This document shows positions 1 to 10,269 of a stretch of 64,000 nucleotides of DNA, one piece after another. Every line of letters starts with the position of its first letter. Within the stretch, counting starts at the first letter, position 1. Both the position numbers and the translations under genes were made by a program. Under the pieces are notes generated by a model, which was not told where the DNA came from, made no database searches, and saw only the letters and a list, made by a program, of their open reading frames with translations. This DNA is from Leptolyngbya sp. SIOISBB. Lineage in GTDB: Bacteria > Cyanobacteriota > Cyanobacteriia > Phormidesmidales > Phormidesmidaceae. The stretch lies in NCBI GenBank assembly GCA_010671905.1, contig JAAHII010000001.1, forward strand, positions 5,084,001 to 5,148,000, read 5' to 3'.

Positions 1-354
1 CTAATGCTAAGCGGGCTCCTAATGCCCCGCATCTACGACCCTTTCTCTATTTTAGGATGACATCTTCCCACGTCAGCGGTCGTTGTCTCCGGGATTCAGG
101 CAAATTTCTTGACCTTAAACCGATGTTTTGAAGGGAATGCAGTGTCGGATTTGATTTGGCAAATTAACCGGAATCTGAATTGGAGCGATGGATTAAGTAC
201 TTAGCCGCTCTAAGTTTGTTGCTCTGGTAAACCATTGATGTAACGGATCGCTATCTTGGGATTGCCCCCTTTCATTGTTGGGGCCGTCTTCTCTAGGGTG
301 ATGGCAGTGGCTCCTAGAAACTGTCTGGACTGTTAGAAAAACGGAATCTTATCA
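1..354. other. Upstream region without a gene
   Basis: I see no reading frame with recognisable protein content, no tRNA-like element and no convincing terminator here. It should hold the promoter of the PAS/cyclase gene that begins at the ATG at 355. No strong Shine-Dalgarno sequence lies directly before that ATG. Confidence 0.5.
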
Positions 355-3322
355 ATGACTGAGCGATCGCCGTTTTCGCAATCAAATAAGGATGCCACAC
401 CGTCTCCTGCGATGCCGCAGGACGAAGATGCCTTGCGGCAAGAAATTCTGAACCTGAAGCGTGAGGCGATCGACCTGAAGGCAGAGCTTCGCGATCGCAC
501 CCAAGAGCTGCACACCGCACAGTCTGAAATTGCGGATCTAAACCAACGATTTGCTGCCCAAACGGCAGCTTTACGAGAATCAAACGACACCCTGGTGGCG
601 GAAGTGGTCGAGCGCAGCCAGGCTGAAACCAGTCTCAGAACTGCCCGCGATCAACTCCAAGCCATCCTCGATGCCGTGCCTGGGATCGTGTCTTGGATCA
701 GTGATGACCTGAGATATCTCGGCGTCAATAATCATCTGGCCCAGACGTTCAATATGCCGATTGATGCCTTCATTGGTCAGGATATTGGTTTCCTACACAC
801 CAGTAACGAATTCAATTTATTTGTCCAAGACTTTTTCCAAAGCAATCAGTTAGATGCCTATCGAGAAGTCTATGCACAGGTTGCAGGTGAACAGCGCCGC
901 TTTTTGATCGTGGCGCAAAAGTACAACCAGGGTAAAGCCGCGTTTACCGTTGGGATCGACATTACGGAGCGCGATCAGGCTGAAACCGCTCTACGGGAAG
1001 CGGAGTCGAAATACCGCAACATTTTTGAACATGCGGTGGAAGGGATCTTCCAAACGACTCCTGAGGGGCATTATCTGAGTGCCAATCCGGCCCTCGCGCA
1101 CATCTATGGGTATGAATCTGCGGCCACCATGATGGGCGAATTGACGAATATTCAGCAACAGCTGTATGTAGAGCCAGGGCGACGCCAAGAGTTTGTCCAA
1201 GCTTTGCAACGTGATGGTGCCGTGACCGGATTTGAGTCTCAGATTTATCAGCGTAACGGCGCTATTATCTGGATTTCGGAGAATGCCCGTGCCGTTTATG
1301 ATGCCCGAGACAACCTGCTTTATTACGAAGGCACCGTTGAAGATATTACCCAGCGGAAAGAAGTGGAAGCGGCGCTACAGCGGGCCAATGAAGAATTAGA
1401 ACTCCGAGTCGAGCGACGAACCGCGGCCTTGACTGAGTCGAACCAGCGATTGTTATCGGAAATTCGGGGCCGTCATCGGGTCGAAGAAGCCTTGCGGGCG
1501 TCGGAAGCAGAACTCCGCGCCCTATTTGCGGCCATGACTGATGTCATTACGGTGTTTGACGGCGATGGTCGCTATCTCAGCATGGTGGCGACTAACTCGC
1601 AACTGCTCTATAGCCCTGGCAAAGAGCGCATCGGTCAAACGGTTTACGAAATTCTGCCGCCTTACCAGGCCAGTCTCTTTATGCGTCACATTCAGCAGGC
1701 CCTCAATACTCGTAAACCGGTGCGGTTAGAGTACAGCTTACCCATTGGTGACTGGCAGCAGCTGGGTGACGCGAGCGGTCAAGCGGCCCCCGATGATTTT
1801 GACAATACTGCCTGGTACAACGCCATCATTTCTCCCATGCCTAATAATCGGGTGATTTGGGTGGCGCGAGATATTACGGAAAAGCGCCGCTCTGATATTG
1901 CCTTACAGAAGGCCGAAGAAAAGTACCGCAGCATTTTTGAAAATAGCGCTGAGGGTATTTTTCAAGCGAGTCCTGATGCTCGCTACCTGAGTGTGAATCC
2001 GGCACTGTCGCGGATGTATGGCTACCACAGTCCAGCCGAAATGATCGCGCGCATCACGAACATTGATCGCCTCTATGTGAATGAAGAGCGACGGCGGATT
2101 ATGCTGCAGCGCTTACACAAGCAAGGCGCTGTTTTTGGGTTTGAATCGCAGGTGTATCGGGCTGATGGACAAATCATTTGGGTTTCAGAGAATGTGCGGG
2201 CCGTGCGCGATGACCACGACAATATTGTGTATTACGAAGGGACCGTTGCTGATATTACCCAACGTCTGCAAGCCCAAGAGGCTTTGCGGGAGAGTCAGCG
2301 CACCTTAGCAACACTGCTAGGGAACTTGGCGGGTATGGCCTACCGGCGGCACTGTGATGCCAATTGGAGCCTTGAATTTGTTAGCGATGGCTGTTATGAC
2401 CTGACCGGGTATGCCCCCAGTGATCTGCTGGGCGAGACAGCGGTACCGTTTGAGCAATTGATTCATCCCTGACGATCGCAGTTACGTCAAAGGTGAGGTG
2501 GAGCGATCGCTGCCGACGGGTAATCCCTTTCAGATGACGTACCGTATTCTGACCGCCAACGGTCAAGAAAAGTGGGTGTTGGAAAAGGGCATTCCGGTGT
2601 CGCGCCCGAATACCACTCCGGCAATTGTGGAAGGATTTTTGACTGACATCACCAACCGTAAAGAAATCGAGGAAGCTCTGCGCGTGGAGCAGGAGCGATC
2701 GGAACGCTTGCTGCTCAATATTTTACCGGCTTCCATTGCCGACCAGCTCAAGCGTAGTAGCCGCTCCATTGCGTATCGCTTTGACGAAGTCACCATCCTC
2801 TTTGCCGATATTGTGAACTTCACAGAATTATCAGGGGCCTTGCCACCAGGCGACTTGGTTGATTTGCTCAACGAAATCTTCTCGGCATTCGATCACTTGG
2901 CAGAACGCCATCGCTTGGAAAAAATTAAAACTATTGGCGATGCCTATATGGTTGTGGGGGGTGTGCCCAGTGCCTTACCGGGCCACACCCAAGCGATTGC
3001 CGAAATGGCCCTCGACATGCAGGCCGCGATCGCGCAATTTCGTCGGCAAGACCAATCGCCTTTTCGTCTCCGGATCGGCATTGACACGGGCCCGGTCGTT
3101 GCTGGGGTCATCGGACTGAAGAAATTTTCTTATGACTTGTGGGGCGATGCCGTCAACGTTGCCAGCCGGATGGAGTCACAAGGCCAGGCAGATGGTATTC
3201 AGGTGACCACTACCGTCTATGAACAACTCAAAACCCAGTATGTGTTTGAAAAACGTGGCGCGATTGATGTCAAAGGCAAGGGCAAAATGACGACTTACTG
3301 GTTGCGAGGCCGCAAAGCTTGA
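355..3322 (+). pseudogene. Multi-PAS class III adenylate cyclase, reading frame broken by one base
   Basis: A cytosolic sensor that would make cAMP. An N-terminal coiled coil (about residues 25-100) is followed by five PAS-like segments and a class III cyclase domain at the C-terminus. The cyclase part shows the first metal motif FADIVNFTELSG, then IKTIGDAYM, then YDLWGDAVNVASRME. The Lys before TIGDAYM and the Asp in YDLWGD are the ATP-selecting pair, so adenylate rather than guanylate cyclase is favoured; the Asn and Arg of NVASR are the transition-state residues. The frame opened at 355 stops at the TGA at 2470-2472, in the middle of the fifth PAS (after EQLIHP). Removing the T at 2470 continues as HPDDRSYVKGEVERS and on to the stop at 3320-3322, giving about 988 residues. 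No transmembrane segment is seen. Either the T is a sequence error or the gene is a recent pseudogene that makes two separate pieces; the downstream frame has its own ATG at 2498. Confidence 0.88.
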
Positions 3323-3890
3323 ACGGGCGGAGAATTCCAGTTTGGCATGGGGCTGCGATTGCGGTGCCGACAATTGAGGTCTGGAGACAGGATGGAGTTC
3401 TCGCCTCACGTTAGATGCGGGAACCCCACAACGCGGAAGGAAGTAGCCACGTTATCGGTAGCGTCGCGAATTTGATGAATCTGTGTACCGAATTTGAGCT
3501 GCTGTATCGGTAAATCTTGATGCTCATAACTTGTTCATTCAGGTCGCTGAATCAAGGCGCTGAACTTTGTGGCATAGTCATTCAGGCGTTGGGCGTGGCT
3601 CTCTCTGGCAGACTGAGCTCTCGAATCAGTCAAGACAAATGAGGTTGGAGAACAATTCTGAGTTTAGATTGCGACTTTGATGGTGCTCTTGCCCAAGCCT
3701 TTGTTCTACAGGACTCAGTTGCTTTGGAGGGTCGGCCCTCGTTTTTGGCGGATGCGCAGCAAAACTGGGTGTACTCACTAACCCATAATGCCTCTTACCT
3801 GACTGGGGATTTTTCTACGATTTGTAGACTGTGTGGAAGTCTTAGGCTCTTGTGATCTACAAGTAATGAAAGTTTGCGCCTATTTTCGCC
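3323..3890. other. Intergenic, 568 bp
   Basis: There is no recognisable gene, RNA or repeat. The stretch separates the cyclase from the PPK2 gene. I see no clear factor-independent terminator after the cyclase. Confidence 0.4.
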
Positions 3891-4917
3891 ATGACTCACA
3901 ACGGCCCGAAAGCAGTTTCCGATGCTTCTTCTACAGCTCTCGAACAGTCTCCAGCAAAGGGACAGGAGTCAGCTAAAAACAAGAAAAAAGCGAAAAAGAA
4001 ACAGTCAAAAGATAAGCAGTCAAAGTCAGGGAAGAAAAAGCAGCATTCGACATCTTTGGGGGCTGAGACCACCCATTCATCCAATTCTAGTGCGGAGCGC
4101 AAGATCTTTTATTACCCTCAAGAGTCAGAAGGCAGTTCGAAACTGCCGAAAAAGTTTTATGAAAAAGAACTGGCTTGTTTGCAGGTAGAACTGGTCAAAA
4201 TGCAGTACTGGGTAAAACAAGTGGGTGCCCGGATCGTGATCATTTTTTGAAGGGCGGGACGCTGCAGGTAAGGGCGGGACGATTAAACGCATTACCGATC
4301 CGCTCAATCCTCGGGGATGCCGTATTGTAGCCTTGGGCACGCCTAGCGATCGCGAAAAAACTGAATGGTACTTTCAGCGGTATGTCGCCCACTTACCGGC
4401 AGCGGGGGAAATCGTCTGCTTTGACCGCAGCTGGTACAACCGAGCTGGGGTGGAGCATGTGATGGGGTTTTGTACCAAGCTGCAATACCGCGAGTTTATG
4501 CAAACTTGCCCGCAATTTGAGCAAATGCTAGTACGCTCGGGCATCATTTTGTTGAAATATTGGTTCTCGGTGAGCGATGAGGAGCAAGAACGACGATTTC
4601 AATCCCGACTGACAGACCCTGCCCGGCGCTGGAAGCTCAGCCCGATGGACCTGCAGTCTCGTGATTGCTGGGTCGAATATTCGATGGCTAAAGATGCGAT
4701 GTTTGCCCATACAAATATTCCTGAAGCGCCCTGGTTTACGGTCGAAGCTGACGACAAGAAGCGAGCCCGGTTGAATTGCATCAGTCATATCCTTACTAAA
4801 GTGCCTTACGTGGATATGACTCCCGAACCATTTGATTTACCGCCGCGCCAACCGGCCCCCGATGATTACATCCGTCCTCCCATTAACGAGCAGTTCTTTG
4901 TCCCTCGTGTTTATTAG
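3891..4917 (+). pseudogene. Polyphosphate kinase 2 (PPK2), reading frame broken by one base
   Basis: PPK2 enzymes transfer phosphate between polyphosphate and nucleotides. Translating across the break gives about 341 residues. There is a lysine-rich N-terminal extension (about residues 20-55, charged and low complexity), then the PPK2 start FYEKELACLQVELVKMQYWV. Walker A (EGRDAAGKGG), the Walker B-like FDRSWYNRAGVE and the lid motif RWKLSPMDLQSRDCW follow. The first frame ends at the TGA at 4248-4250, immediately after VIIF. The run at 4243-4248 has six T; five would give VIIFEGRDAAGKGG in one frame. The break falls exactly at Walker A, so as read no active enzyme could be made, although the rest is perfectly conserved. 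That favours a homopolymer error or a very recent mutation. The basic tail may bind polyphosphate or nucleic acid (inference). Confidence 0.9.
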
Positions 4918-5011
4918 CCATAACCAGACGGCTCATGCGGTTTGACTATCCCAATCTGGCTCAATGACTTTTGACTATTGGACGGAGTTTTTGGAGCGAC
5001 TACCATCTCCA

Positions 5012-5063
5012 ATGCTCTATTCTCTGGGAGCTAGTGATCACTAGCTCCCAGAGAATAGAGCAT
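5012..5063. repeat. Perfect 52-bp palindrome over the 3' end of the STAND gene
   Basis: The 23-bp arms 5012-5034 and 5041-5063 are exact reverse complements. They are separated by TGATCA, which is itself palindromic, so all 52 bases form one palindrome. The arm at 5041-5063 lies wholly in coding sequence and encodes residues near the C-terminus of the WD40 protein. The last codons and the stop (5031-5033) lie in the centre and the other arm. There is no T run on either side, so it is not a typical intrinsic terminator. It could still end both convergent transcripts by forming a long hairpin, or be a foldback duplication created by replication or assembly. Confidence 0.9.
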
Positions 5064-8000
5064 TTGACGCTCTGGTTCGGTTAGCCCCAGACAGCCGCCA
5101 ATTTGCATCCCTTCGTAGGGGCGATCGAGCCGTAGTTTCCCCTGTTGCTGTCCTGATGTGACAGACCACAAACTGATCTCACCGTTTTGTCTGGCACAGA
5201 TCAGTGATTGGCCGTCAGGACTGGTGCTGACATGCCACAACGTCTCTTCATCGAGAGCGCAGGTCGCCCGGCAAGTGTGACTTTCGATATCCCACAAGGT
5301 AAGGGTTTGTGTGTCGCTGATGATGGCAATGGGGCGATTTTGCTCATCCAAGGTAATGTCGAGGATATAAGCGGTGTCGTGCTGCTGCCAATTGTCGAGC
5401 AGTGTACCGTTGCTGATTTGCCACGTGCGCACAGTCCCATCCTGACTACCGCTGTACAGATGGCGACCGTCGATGGATACCTTGAGAGTGTGCACGCGGC
5501 GACGATGACCGGCTAGGGTCAAGCCGGTTATGCCCTGGAAATCCCAGGTGCGGATGGTGCGATCGCGGCTACCGCTGTAGACCTGTTGCCCATCGGGTGC
5601 AAAGGTCAGGGTCATGACCTGATCCGCATGAACTTGGGTTTTTTGCCAATGAAAAATCCGCTGTGCCAAATCCCATAGCGCCACTGTGCCGGTGGCATCG
5701 CCCGCTGCCAGTCGGTCACCCGCTGGACTGAAGGCCAGCGCTGTGATGGCTTTGGGTAGACGAATGCTCCACTCTAGCCAGGTTTGATCTGAACGATTCC
5801 ACAAGTGGATATGGCCGCTTTCCATCCCAACTGCCCAGTACGCCGGAGATTGACTACTGGCGATCACCCTGACGGCGTCTTGGTGATCATTCGGAGTGGG
5901 GATCTGCAGGCGGGCTTGGGGGAGCCAGCGTTGACGGGTCTCCGAAAATTGCCAACTCCTCAGGGTGTGGTCATCATGACTACTCAATATTTGGAGAGGC
6001 CTCGTCGAGAGGGCCAGTTGACGAGCTGGATGACGATTGCTGCGCCAAATGCGTAAGCATTGACCAGAGGGGATTTTCCATCGTTGTACGGTGTAATCAC
6101 ACCCGGTCATCAGTTCAGCCCGGTTCGGGTTGAAGACCAGCGACTCCACGAGGGCACTGGGTTCAGTAATTTGGCAAAGTCGCGATCGCGATTCAATGTC
6201 CCAAACTGATACCGTATTACTCACATCACTGGCGGCTAAGTAGCGTGCATCAGCACTCAACGCTAACGTCATAAACTCTTCACAAGGTTCATTCATGATG
6301 AATTGAGGTCGAGCTGAGGCCATATCCCAGACGATTAACTGGCCTTCATCTCTCCCCACAACGATCGCTTGTACGAGTTCTGCTGCCAGTGATGGGCGGT
6401 AAGCGACGACACCTAACCGGGTTGTCAGGCGACCCTGAAAGCGCTTGAGGCTAGTCCCAGTGCTTAAGTCCCATTCCAGCGCGGCACAGTCTTGGCCACA
6501 ACTCAGGAGGCGTTTGCCACAGGGGCTAAAAGCAATCGCCGTAACTGCTCCAGTATGGGCTGCTAGGCAATGAACTTCCTCGCCTGAAGCAATCCGCCAG
6601 ACATACAAGTGGCCAACTTCATCGCCGCCAACCAGCAGCGATTGGTCAGGGCTAAAGGCTAACGTCGTTAACGCCTCCTCAAGGTAGTCGGCGAACTGTT
6701 CTGGTCCTAAATCTGATGACAAGTCCCAAAACCGAATGGTGCCATCTTGACGACCCTCGGCTAGAACTTGCCCGTCGGGACTAAAGGCGATCGCTCGAAT
6801 GGCCTGACTGACTGACAACATTGCTCGCTGTAAGCGTCCACTTTGTAGATCCCACAGCAGTAGTCGACCATCTTGATCGCCAATAGCGACTTCTTCCCGC
6901 TGCGGATTGAGGGCAACCACGGGACATTGCCCCATTGGTTTCGCCAATAGGGTATGGGTTAAGTCGGCCCCCGCGACCGAAAGCCCTTGGAATAAATCTG
7001 ACTGTAGGTCTGCTCCTTGCAACGTCAAACCGTGCAAGTCGACTTCTAGCAGTGGTATTTGCCAATAATGGGCGAGATTGATTAAATTACCCGGTCGGTA
7101 GTCGGGCATCGTTGATGATGGTGCTACCCGGCTAGCTTGTAAGGTATCGGATAAAAAACGCTGTTTGTCCCCGGCTGTCGGGCATTGCGCCTCGAAGTGA
7201 GCGGCGACTGCCGATAATAGCGTTTCCCGTTGCCACTGCCTGACCATTTCTGGTGCATTAGCCTGGATGAGCGCATATCGGCTCAGCCAAGTCATCTGTT
7301 CTGCTTCTTGCGCCTTGAAGAAGGTGGTGAGCCAGCGATCGCAGAGGTAAGGTCGAAGGAGTTCTGGTAAGGCCAGTTCCCAAGTCGGCTCGGCTCGCCC
7401 AAAGGCCCGACAGATGCCGCGATCGCACAGCGATTCCAATACTGTAAAGGGGATGGCAATGCCTAAGTATTCGCTCAATTGCTTGGCAGACAGGGGGCGC
7501 TGGCTAATCAGCATCCAGATTAAAACTTGCCATTCTGCTTCTGATAGGGTTGCTAACCAAGCTTCAACATAGGCATAGGCCCATCGCTTCTCTTGTTGCA
7601 GAGCGGTCAAACAGTTGTCTAACCGATGACCAAATGAGGGCAACCGGGGCACAATCTCACTCAAAATTAGGCTTGGCAACCCCCCATAGTCATGACTCAA
7701 CCGTTGCCAAGCCGTAGACGTCGCGTCCAGTAATTCTGGCCATACCGCTAGCGAGGCAATTTCTTCGGGGGACAACCCTTCTAGCCAATAGCGCTGACAA
7801 CTAGACCCCGCGATCGCACTGGTCGCCCGAGGTAATTCACGACCGACCCAGATAATACAACTCTGGTGCTCGCGACTCGCCAGCGCTCTCAAGATGTCTT
7901 GATAATCAGTAAACTCGGGCTCGTACACGCCTGCGAGGGTCTGAGGACAGCAGAGCGTTTCGGTACGATCCAGCACGATCAAGCTGGGACGGACTGCTAA

Positions 8001-8669
8001 AGTTTGCACCAGTCGATCTAACTGATCAGCCAGCGGGTCGGCCGGGTCTGATGCCACCGCCAATCGGCTGAGTAACGTGTGGACTAAATTTGATGGCGAC
8101 GGGCGATCGCGCAAATCTTCATAAATAAATCGCTGAAATTCTTTTCTGACATGGTCTGCCAACTTGACGGCAAACCAGCTCTTGCCAACCCCAGGCAAGC
8201 CGGATACACAGAGTAGGCGCCCACGTTCTTCAACAACCCAGTGTCCGAGGGTACTTAATGCTGCCTCGCGACCGCGAAAGTCAGTGACATCAAAGGGGAG
8301 GACATCTGCTGGAGGATCGGTCAGAAGGGTGGTTGTAGCAGTTGAACCATTGGTTACAGTTGTGAGTAGGGACTCAGCATGATCTAGTTGAGTCTGTTCT
8401 GACCAACGTTCAATTGCCGTTCTAAAGTTCGTTTTTTTGACCTGTACACCGAGCGCTTTTGATAAAACGTCCCATAATGCTGGACCTACATCACGGCTCA
8501 AATAACCCTCGGTATAACCCGCCTTAGAAGCAATTTTGTGATAAGTGTGTCGCTTCCACGAGCCTTCTAAGACGACGCGCTCAATATCACGTAGCCCTTC
8601 TGAACGCACTGCACGAACGGCTAAATCTGCTGCTCTAAACGCCTCGTCAAACCCCATTAACCCAGACAT
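5031..8669 (-). CDS. STAND NTPase with vMAP-like N-terminus and WD40 repeats
   Basis: A 1212-residue signal-transduction ATPase of the STAND class. Residues 1-90 match the helix-turn-helix-like N-terminus common on cyanobacterial NB-ARC proteins (vWA-MoxR-associated type; RVVLEGSW, YLSRDVGPALWDVLSKALG, KTNFRTAIERW). The NTPase follows, with Walker A GLPGVGKS at 157-164 and Walker B LIVLD near 230-234. After the helical region comes a short pentapeptide-like linker (LHGLTLQGADLQ, near 560). About a dozen WD40 blades then run to the C-terminus (for example AIAFSPDGQVLAEGRQDGTIRFWDL). Family knowledge says the WD40 part senses a ligand and drives oligomerisation. No effector enzyme is fused and no vWA or MoxR gene lies beside it, so the output is unknown. 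It is transcribed alone, convergent with PPK2. Confidence 0.88.
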   Translation of the reverse strand: MSGLMGFDEAFRAADLAVRAVRSEGLRDIERVVLEGSWKRHTYHKIASKAGYTEGYLSRDVGPALWDVLSKALGVQVKKTNFRTAIERWSEQTQLDHAESLLTTVTNGSTATTTLLTDPPADVLPFDVTDFRGREAALSTLGHWVVEERGRLLCVSGLPGVGKSWFAVKLADHVRKEFQRFIYEDLRDRPSPSNLVHTLLSRLAVASDPADPLADQLDRLVQTLAVRPSLIVLDRTETLCCPQTLAGVYEPEFTDYQDILRALASREHQSCIIWVGRELPRATSAIAGSSCQRYWLEGLSPEEIASLAVWPELLDATSTAWQRLSHDYGGLPSLILSEIVPRLPSFGHRLDNCLTALQQEKRWAYAYVEAWLATLSEAEWQVLIWMLISQRPLSAKQLSEYLGIAIPFTVLESLCDRGICRAFGRAEPTWELALPELLRPYLCDRWLTTFFKAQEAEQMTWLSRYALIQANAPEMVRQWQRETLLSAVAAHFEAQCPTAGDKQRFLSDTLQASRVAPSSTMPDYRPGNLINLAHYWQIPLLEVDLHGLTLQGADLQSDLFQGLSVAGADLTHTLLAKPMGQCPVVALNPQREEVAIGDQDGRLLLWDLQSGRLQRAMLSVSQAIRAIAFSPDGQVLAEGRQDGTIRFWDLSSDLGPEQFADYLEEALTTLAFSPDQSLLVGGDEVGHLYVWRIASGEEVHCLAAHTGAVTAIAFSPCGKRLLSCGQDCAALEWDLSTGTSLKRFQGRLTTRLGVVAYRPSLAAELVQAIVVGRDEGQLIVWDMASARPQFIMNEPCEEFMTLALSADARYLAASDVSNTVSVWDIESRSRLCQITEPSALVESLVFNPNRAELMTGCDYTVQRWKIPSGQCLRIWRSNRHPARQLALSTRPLQILSSHDDHTLRSWQFSETRQRWLPQARLQIPTPNDHQDAVRVIASSQSPAYWAVGMESGHIHLWNRSDQTWLEWSIRLPKAITALAFSPAGDRLAAGDATGTVALWDLAQRIFHWQKTQVHADQVMTLTFAPDGQQVYSGSRDRTIRTWDFQGITGLTLAGHRRRVHTLKVSIDGRHLYSGSQDGTVRTWQISNGTLLDNWQQHDTAYILDITLDEQNRPIAIISDTQTLTLWDIESHTCRATCALDEETLWHVSTSPDGQSLICARQNGEISLWSVTSGQQQGKLRLDRPYEGMQIGGCLGLTEPERQMLYSLGASDH

Positions 8670-9340
8670 TAAGTGGTGCGTACCCTGATGATAGTTTGAG
8701 TCTATCCTCTCTGTCCTGAGCTTTCCTGAGTTTTTCTGAGCTTTTTAACACCAAGTTGAGCTGATGGAGCTTGCCTGACCTGGGTTCTCAATGTGAGTGG
8801 AGTGTCAGACACTTAGTCACTGCCTGCTTTTTAAGCTTAAGACTGTAAGCAACAGACACCGACTTTGGAGGCTTCATGGTGAAGGCCTAGCAGTGGACTT
8901 TCTAACCTAGTCTGGTGGCAGGTAACATATTCTGGCTGAATTTGAACTGGTGTTCTGATCACAGAAACAAGCATCGGGGCTCTTTGCTAGGAGATTGAGG
9001 GATGAACCAATATCGTGAGGCAAATTTGTACCTGTCAGATTTGAATGCTGTCTTTTCCCGCAAAGGCGATAGAAACTTCATTTAACGCCTGTCAACCATC
9101 ACTGCTTGCCGCAGTAAAGTTGCTGCATAATACGCGGCCAGCAATCCTGATGAGGACAACGACGAGTTCAACTGTATCGCAGAGTAAAGAAATTGGAGCG
9201 CAGAAGCGAACTCTCTGCTAGCCGAATGAGGGCTTCGACGGTTTGCAATGGCCTAAGCCAAACAAGGCTTGCCACATCACAAACCCAAAACTACAACATT
9301 CGAGGCGATATCAATCACGTTAGTTGACCAGGAGCCATCT
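8670..9340. other. Intergenic, 671 bp
   Basis: Apart from the phased repeats at 8714-8740, no known gene is visible. A 27-codon frame at 9002-9085 (+) starts with MNQYREANLYLSDL and has an AGGAG a little upstream. It could be a small protein, but nothing else supports it. Confidence 0.35.
8714..8740. promoter_or_regulatory. Three phased 10-bp repeats upstream of the STAND gene
   Basis: The motif YCTGAG recurs at 8714-8720 (TCCTGAG), 8724-8730 (TCCTGAG) and 8734-8740 (TTCTGAG), exactly one helical turn apart and separated by pyrimidine-rich spacers. The array lies 45-71 bp upstream of the start codon of the minus-strand STAND gene, where an activator or repressor would bind the same DNA face. 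That it is an operator is inference. Confidence 0.4.
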
Positions 9341-9946
9341 CTAGATGCGATATCGAGGATCATCCCAGCCTTTTAGGGTGTCCTGAATGGTTTTCTCGGC
9401 TGCGGGCTGTATCGGTTCATTTTCTAAATGCTGAGGGCGACGACGACGATGAGTCCAAGCGACTTCATTGTTATGAGTGCCGGGTTGCCAGGGTTCTGAT
9501 CCTGGCTGGGGCGGTATGGATAGGGTATTTTTTTGGAGCTCGTTGAGCTTAACCAAAGCCTGGTTCCAATCTAGCTCCGGCTTTCTAAATAAGGCTCTTA
9601 AAGCCTGCAAAACGGCGTCTGACTCATCGTTCTGGCCCAAACTGAGCGGTTGAGACAGCCGCAGTGGATCAACTTGTACCGCAACGATTGCCTGGCGCAC
9701 AGTGTTAGCAACCTCATGGTGTAGGTCACGCTTGGCTAGTTGGCGTTGATGTCGCCACCCTTTCTCACTCGAAGCGTAGAGGGTGGGCAGTCGGTTTAGC
9801 GCATGGGTGACGATTTCTTCCATCTTGAGATAGCGACGGATTCTACCGGGAACATGCTGTAGCTGCTGGTCGACTTCATCCGCTACCACGCTTTCCATCA
9901 CGTTGATGTAAGCCCGTCCGGCTTGAGGTTGTTTCTTGGGGTTCAT
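9341..9946 (-). CDS. ComFB-family protein (putative cyclic dinucleotide receptor)
   Basis: A 201-residue soluble protein. Residues about 14-110 carry the ComFB domain: YINVMESVVADEVDQQL, then YLKMEEIVTHALNRLPTLYASSEKGW, then a helix ending AIVAVQVDPLRLSQPL. Recent work on cyanobacterial ComFB proteins describes them as cyclic dinucleotide receptors that affect cell size or motility. That function is transferred by family only. The C-terminal 80 residues are polar and Pro-rich, with a basic THRRRRPQH patch, and look disordered. It is monocistronic and divergent from the DppB-like permease gene. Confidence 0.75.
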   Translation of the reverse strand: MNPKKQPQAGRAYINVMESVVADEVDQQLQHVPGRIRRYLKMEEIVTHALNRLPTLYASSEKGWRHQRQLAKRDLHHEVANTVRQAIVAVQVDPLRLSQPLSLGQNDESDAVLQALRALFRKPELDWNQALVKLNELQKNTLSIPPQPGSEPWQPGTHNNEVAWTHRRRRPQHLENEPIQPAAEKTIQDTLKGWDDPRYRI

Positions 9947-10269
9947 AGCGACAATCCATCAAGAGCAAAGATTCGCCAGTGCTCGACTCAGTAGATTAGC
10001 AAAATATCCAATAAGAGGAGTGCTGCAAGCTCGTCAAGTCGTCTAGCGGGTATTTACTTAAATTACTCTTAAAGAGTGCCATGCTGTGTAAGAAAGAACA
10101 CTGTACTTACAGAGACTTGACCAATTTTACTGCTTTATTAAGTTCAGATGGGGGTTCGATCGCCCTCGGTAAATACCGATGGAACTTCAGACTGTTATTG
10201 GGTGAAACATGGGATGTGACTTTCACTGTATGGTGGTGAGCGTGATTTGGCGTTGTAGCAATAGGTAGT
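9947..10269. other. Divergent promoter region, 323 bp
   Basis: This region separates the divergent comFB-like and permease genes and must hold both promoters. It is AT-rich around 10055-10130. I could not identify a specific operator. Confidence 0.4.

Noticed and set aside
10140-10185. A GGTTCGATC segment resembling a tRNA T-arm
   Set aside because: The flanks are not complementary and no acceptor or anticodon stem can be formed.
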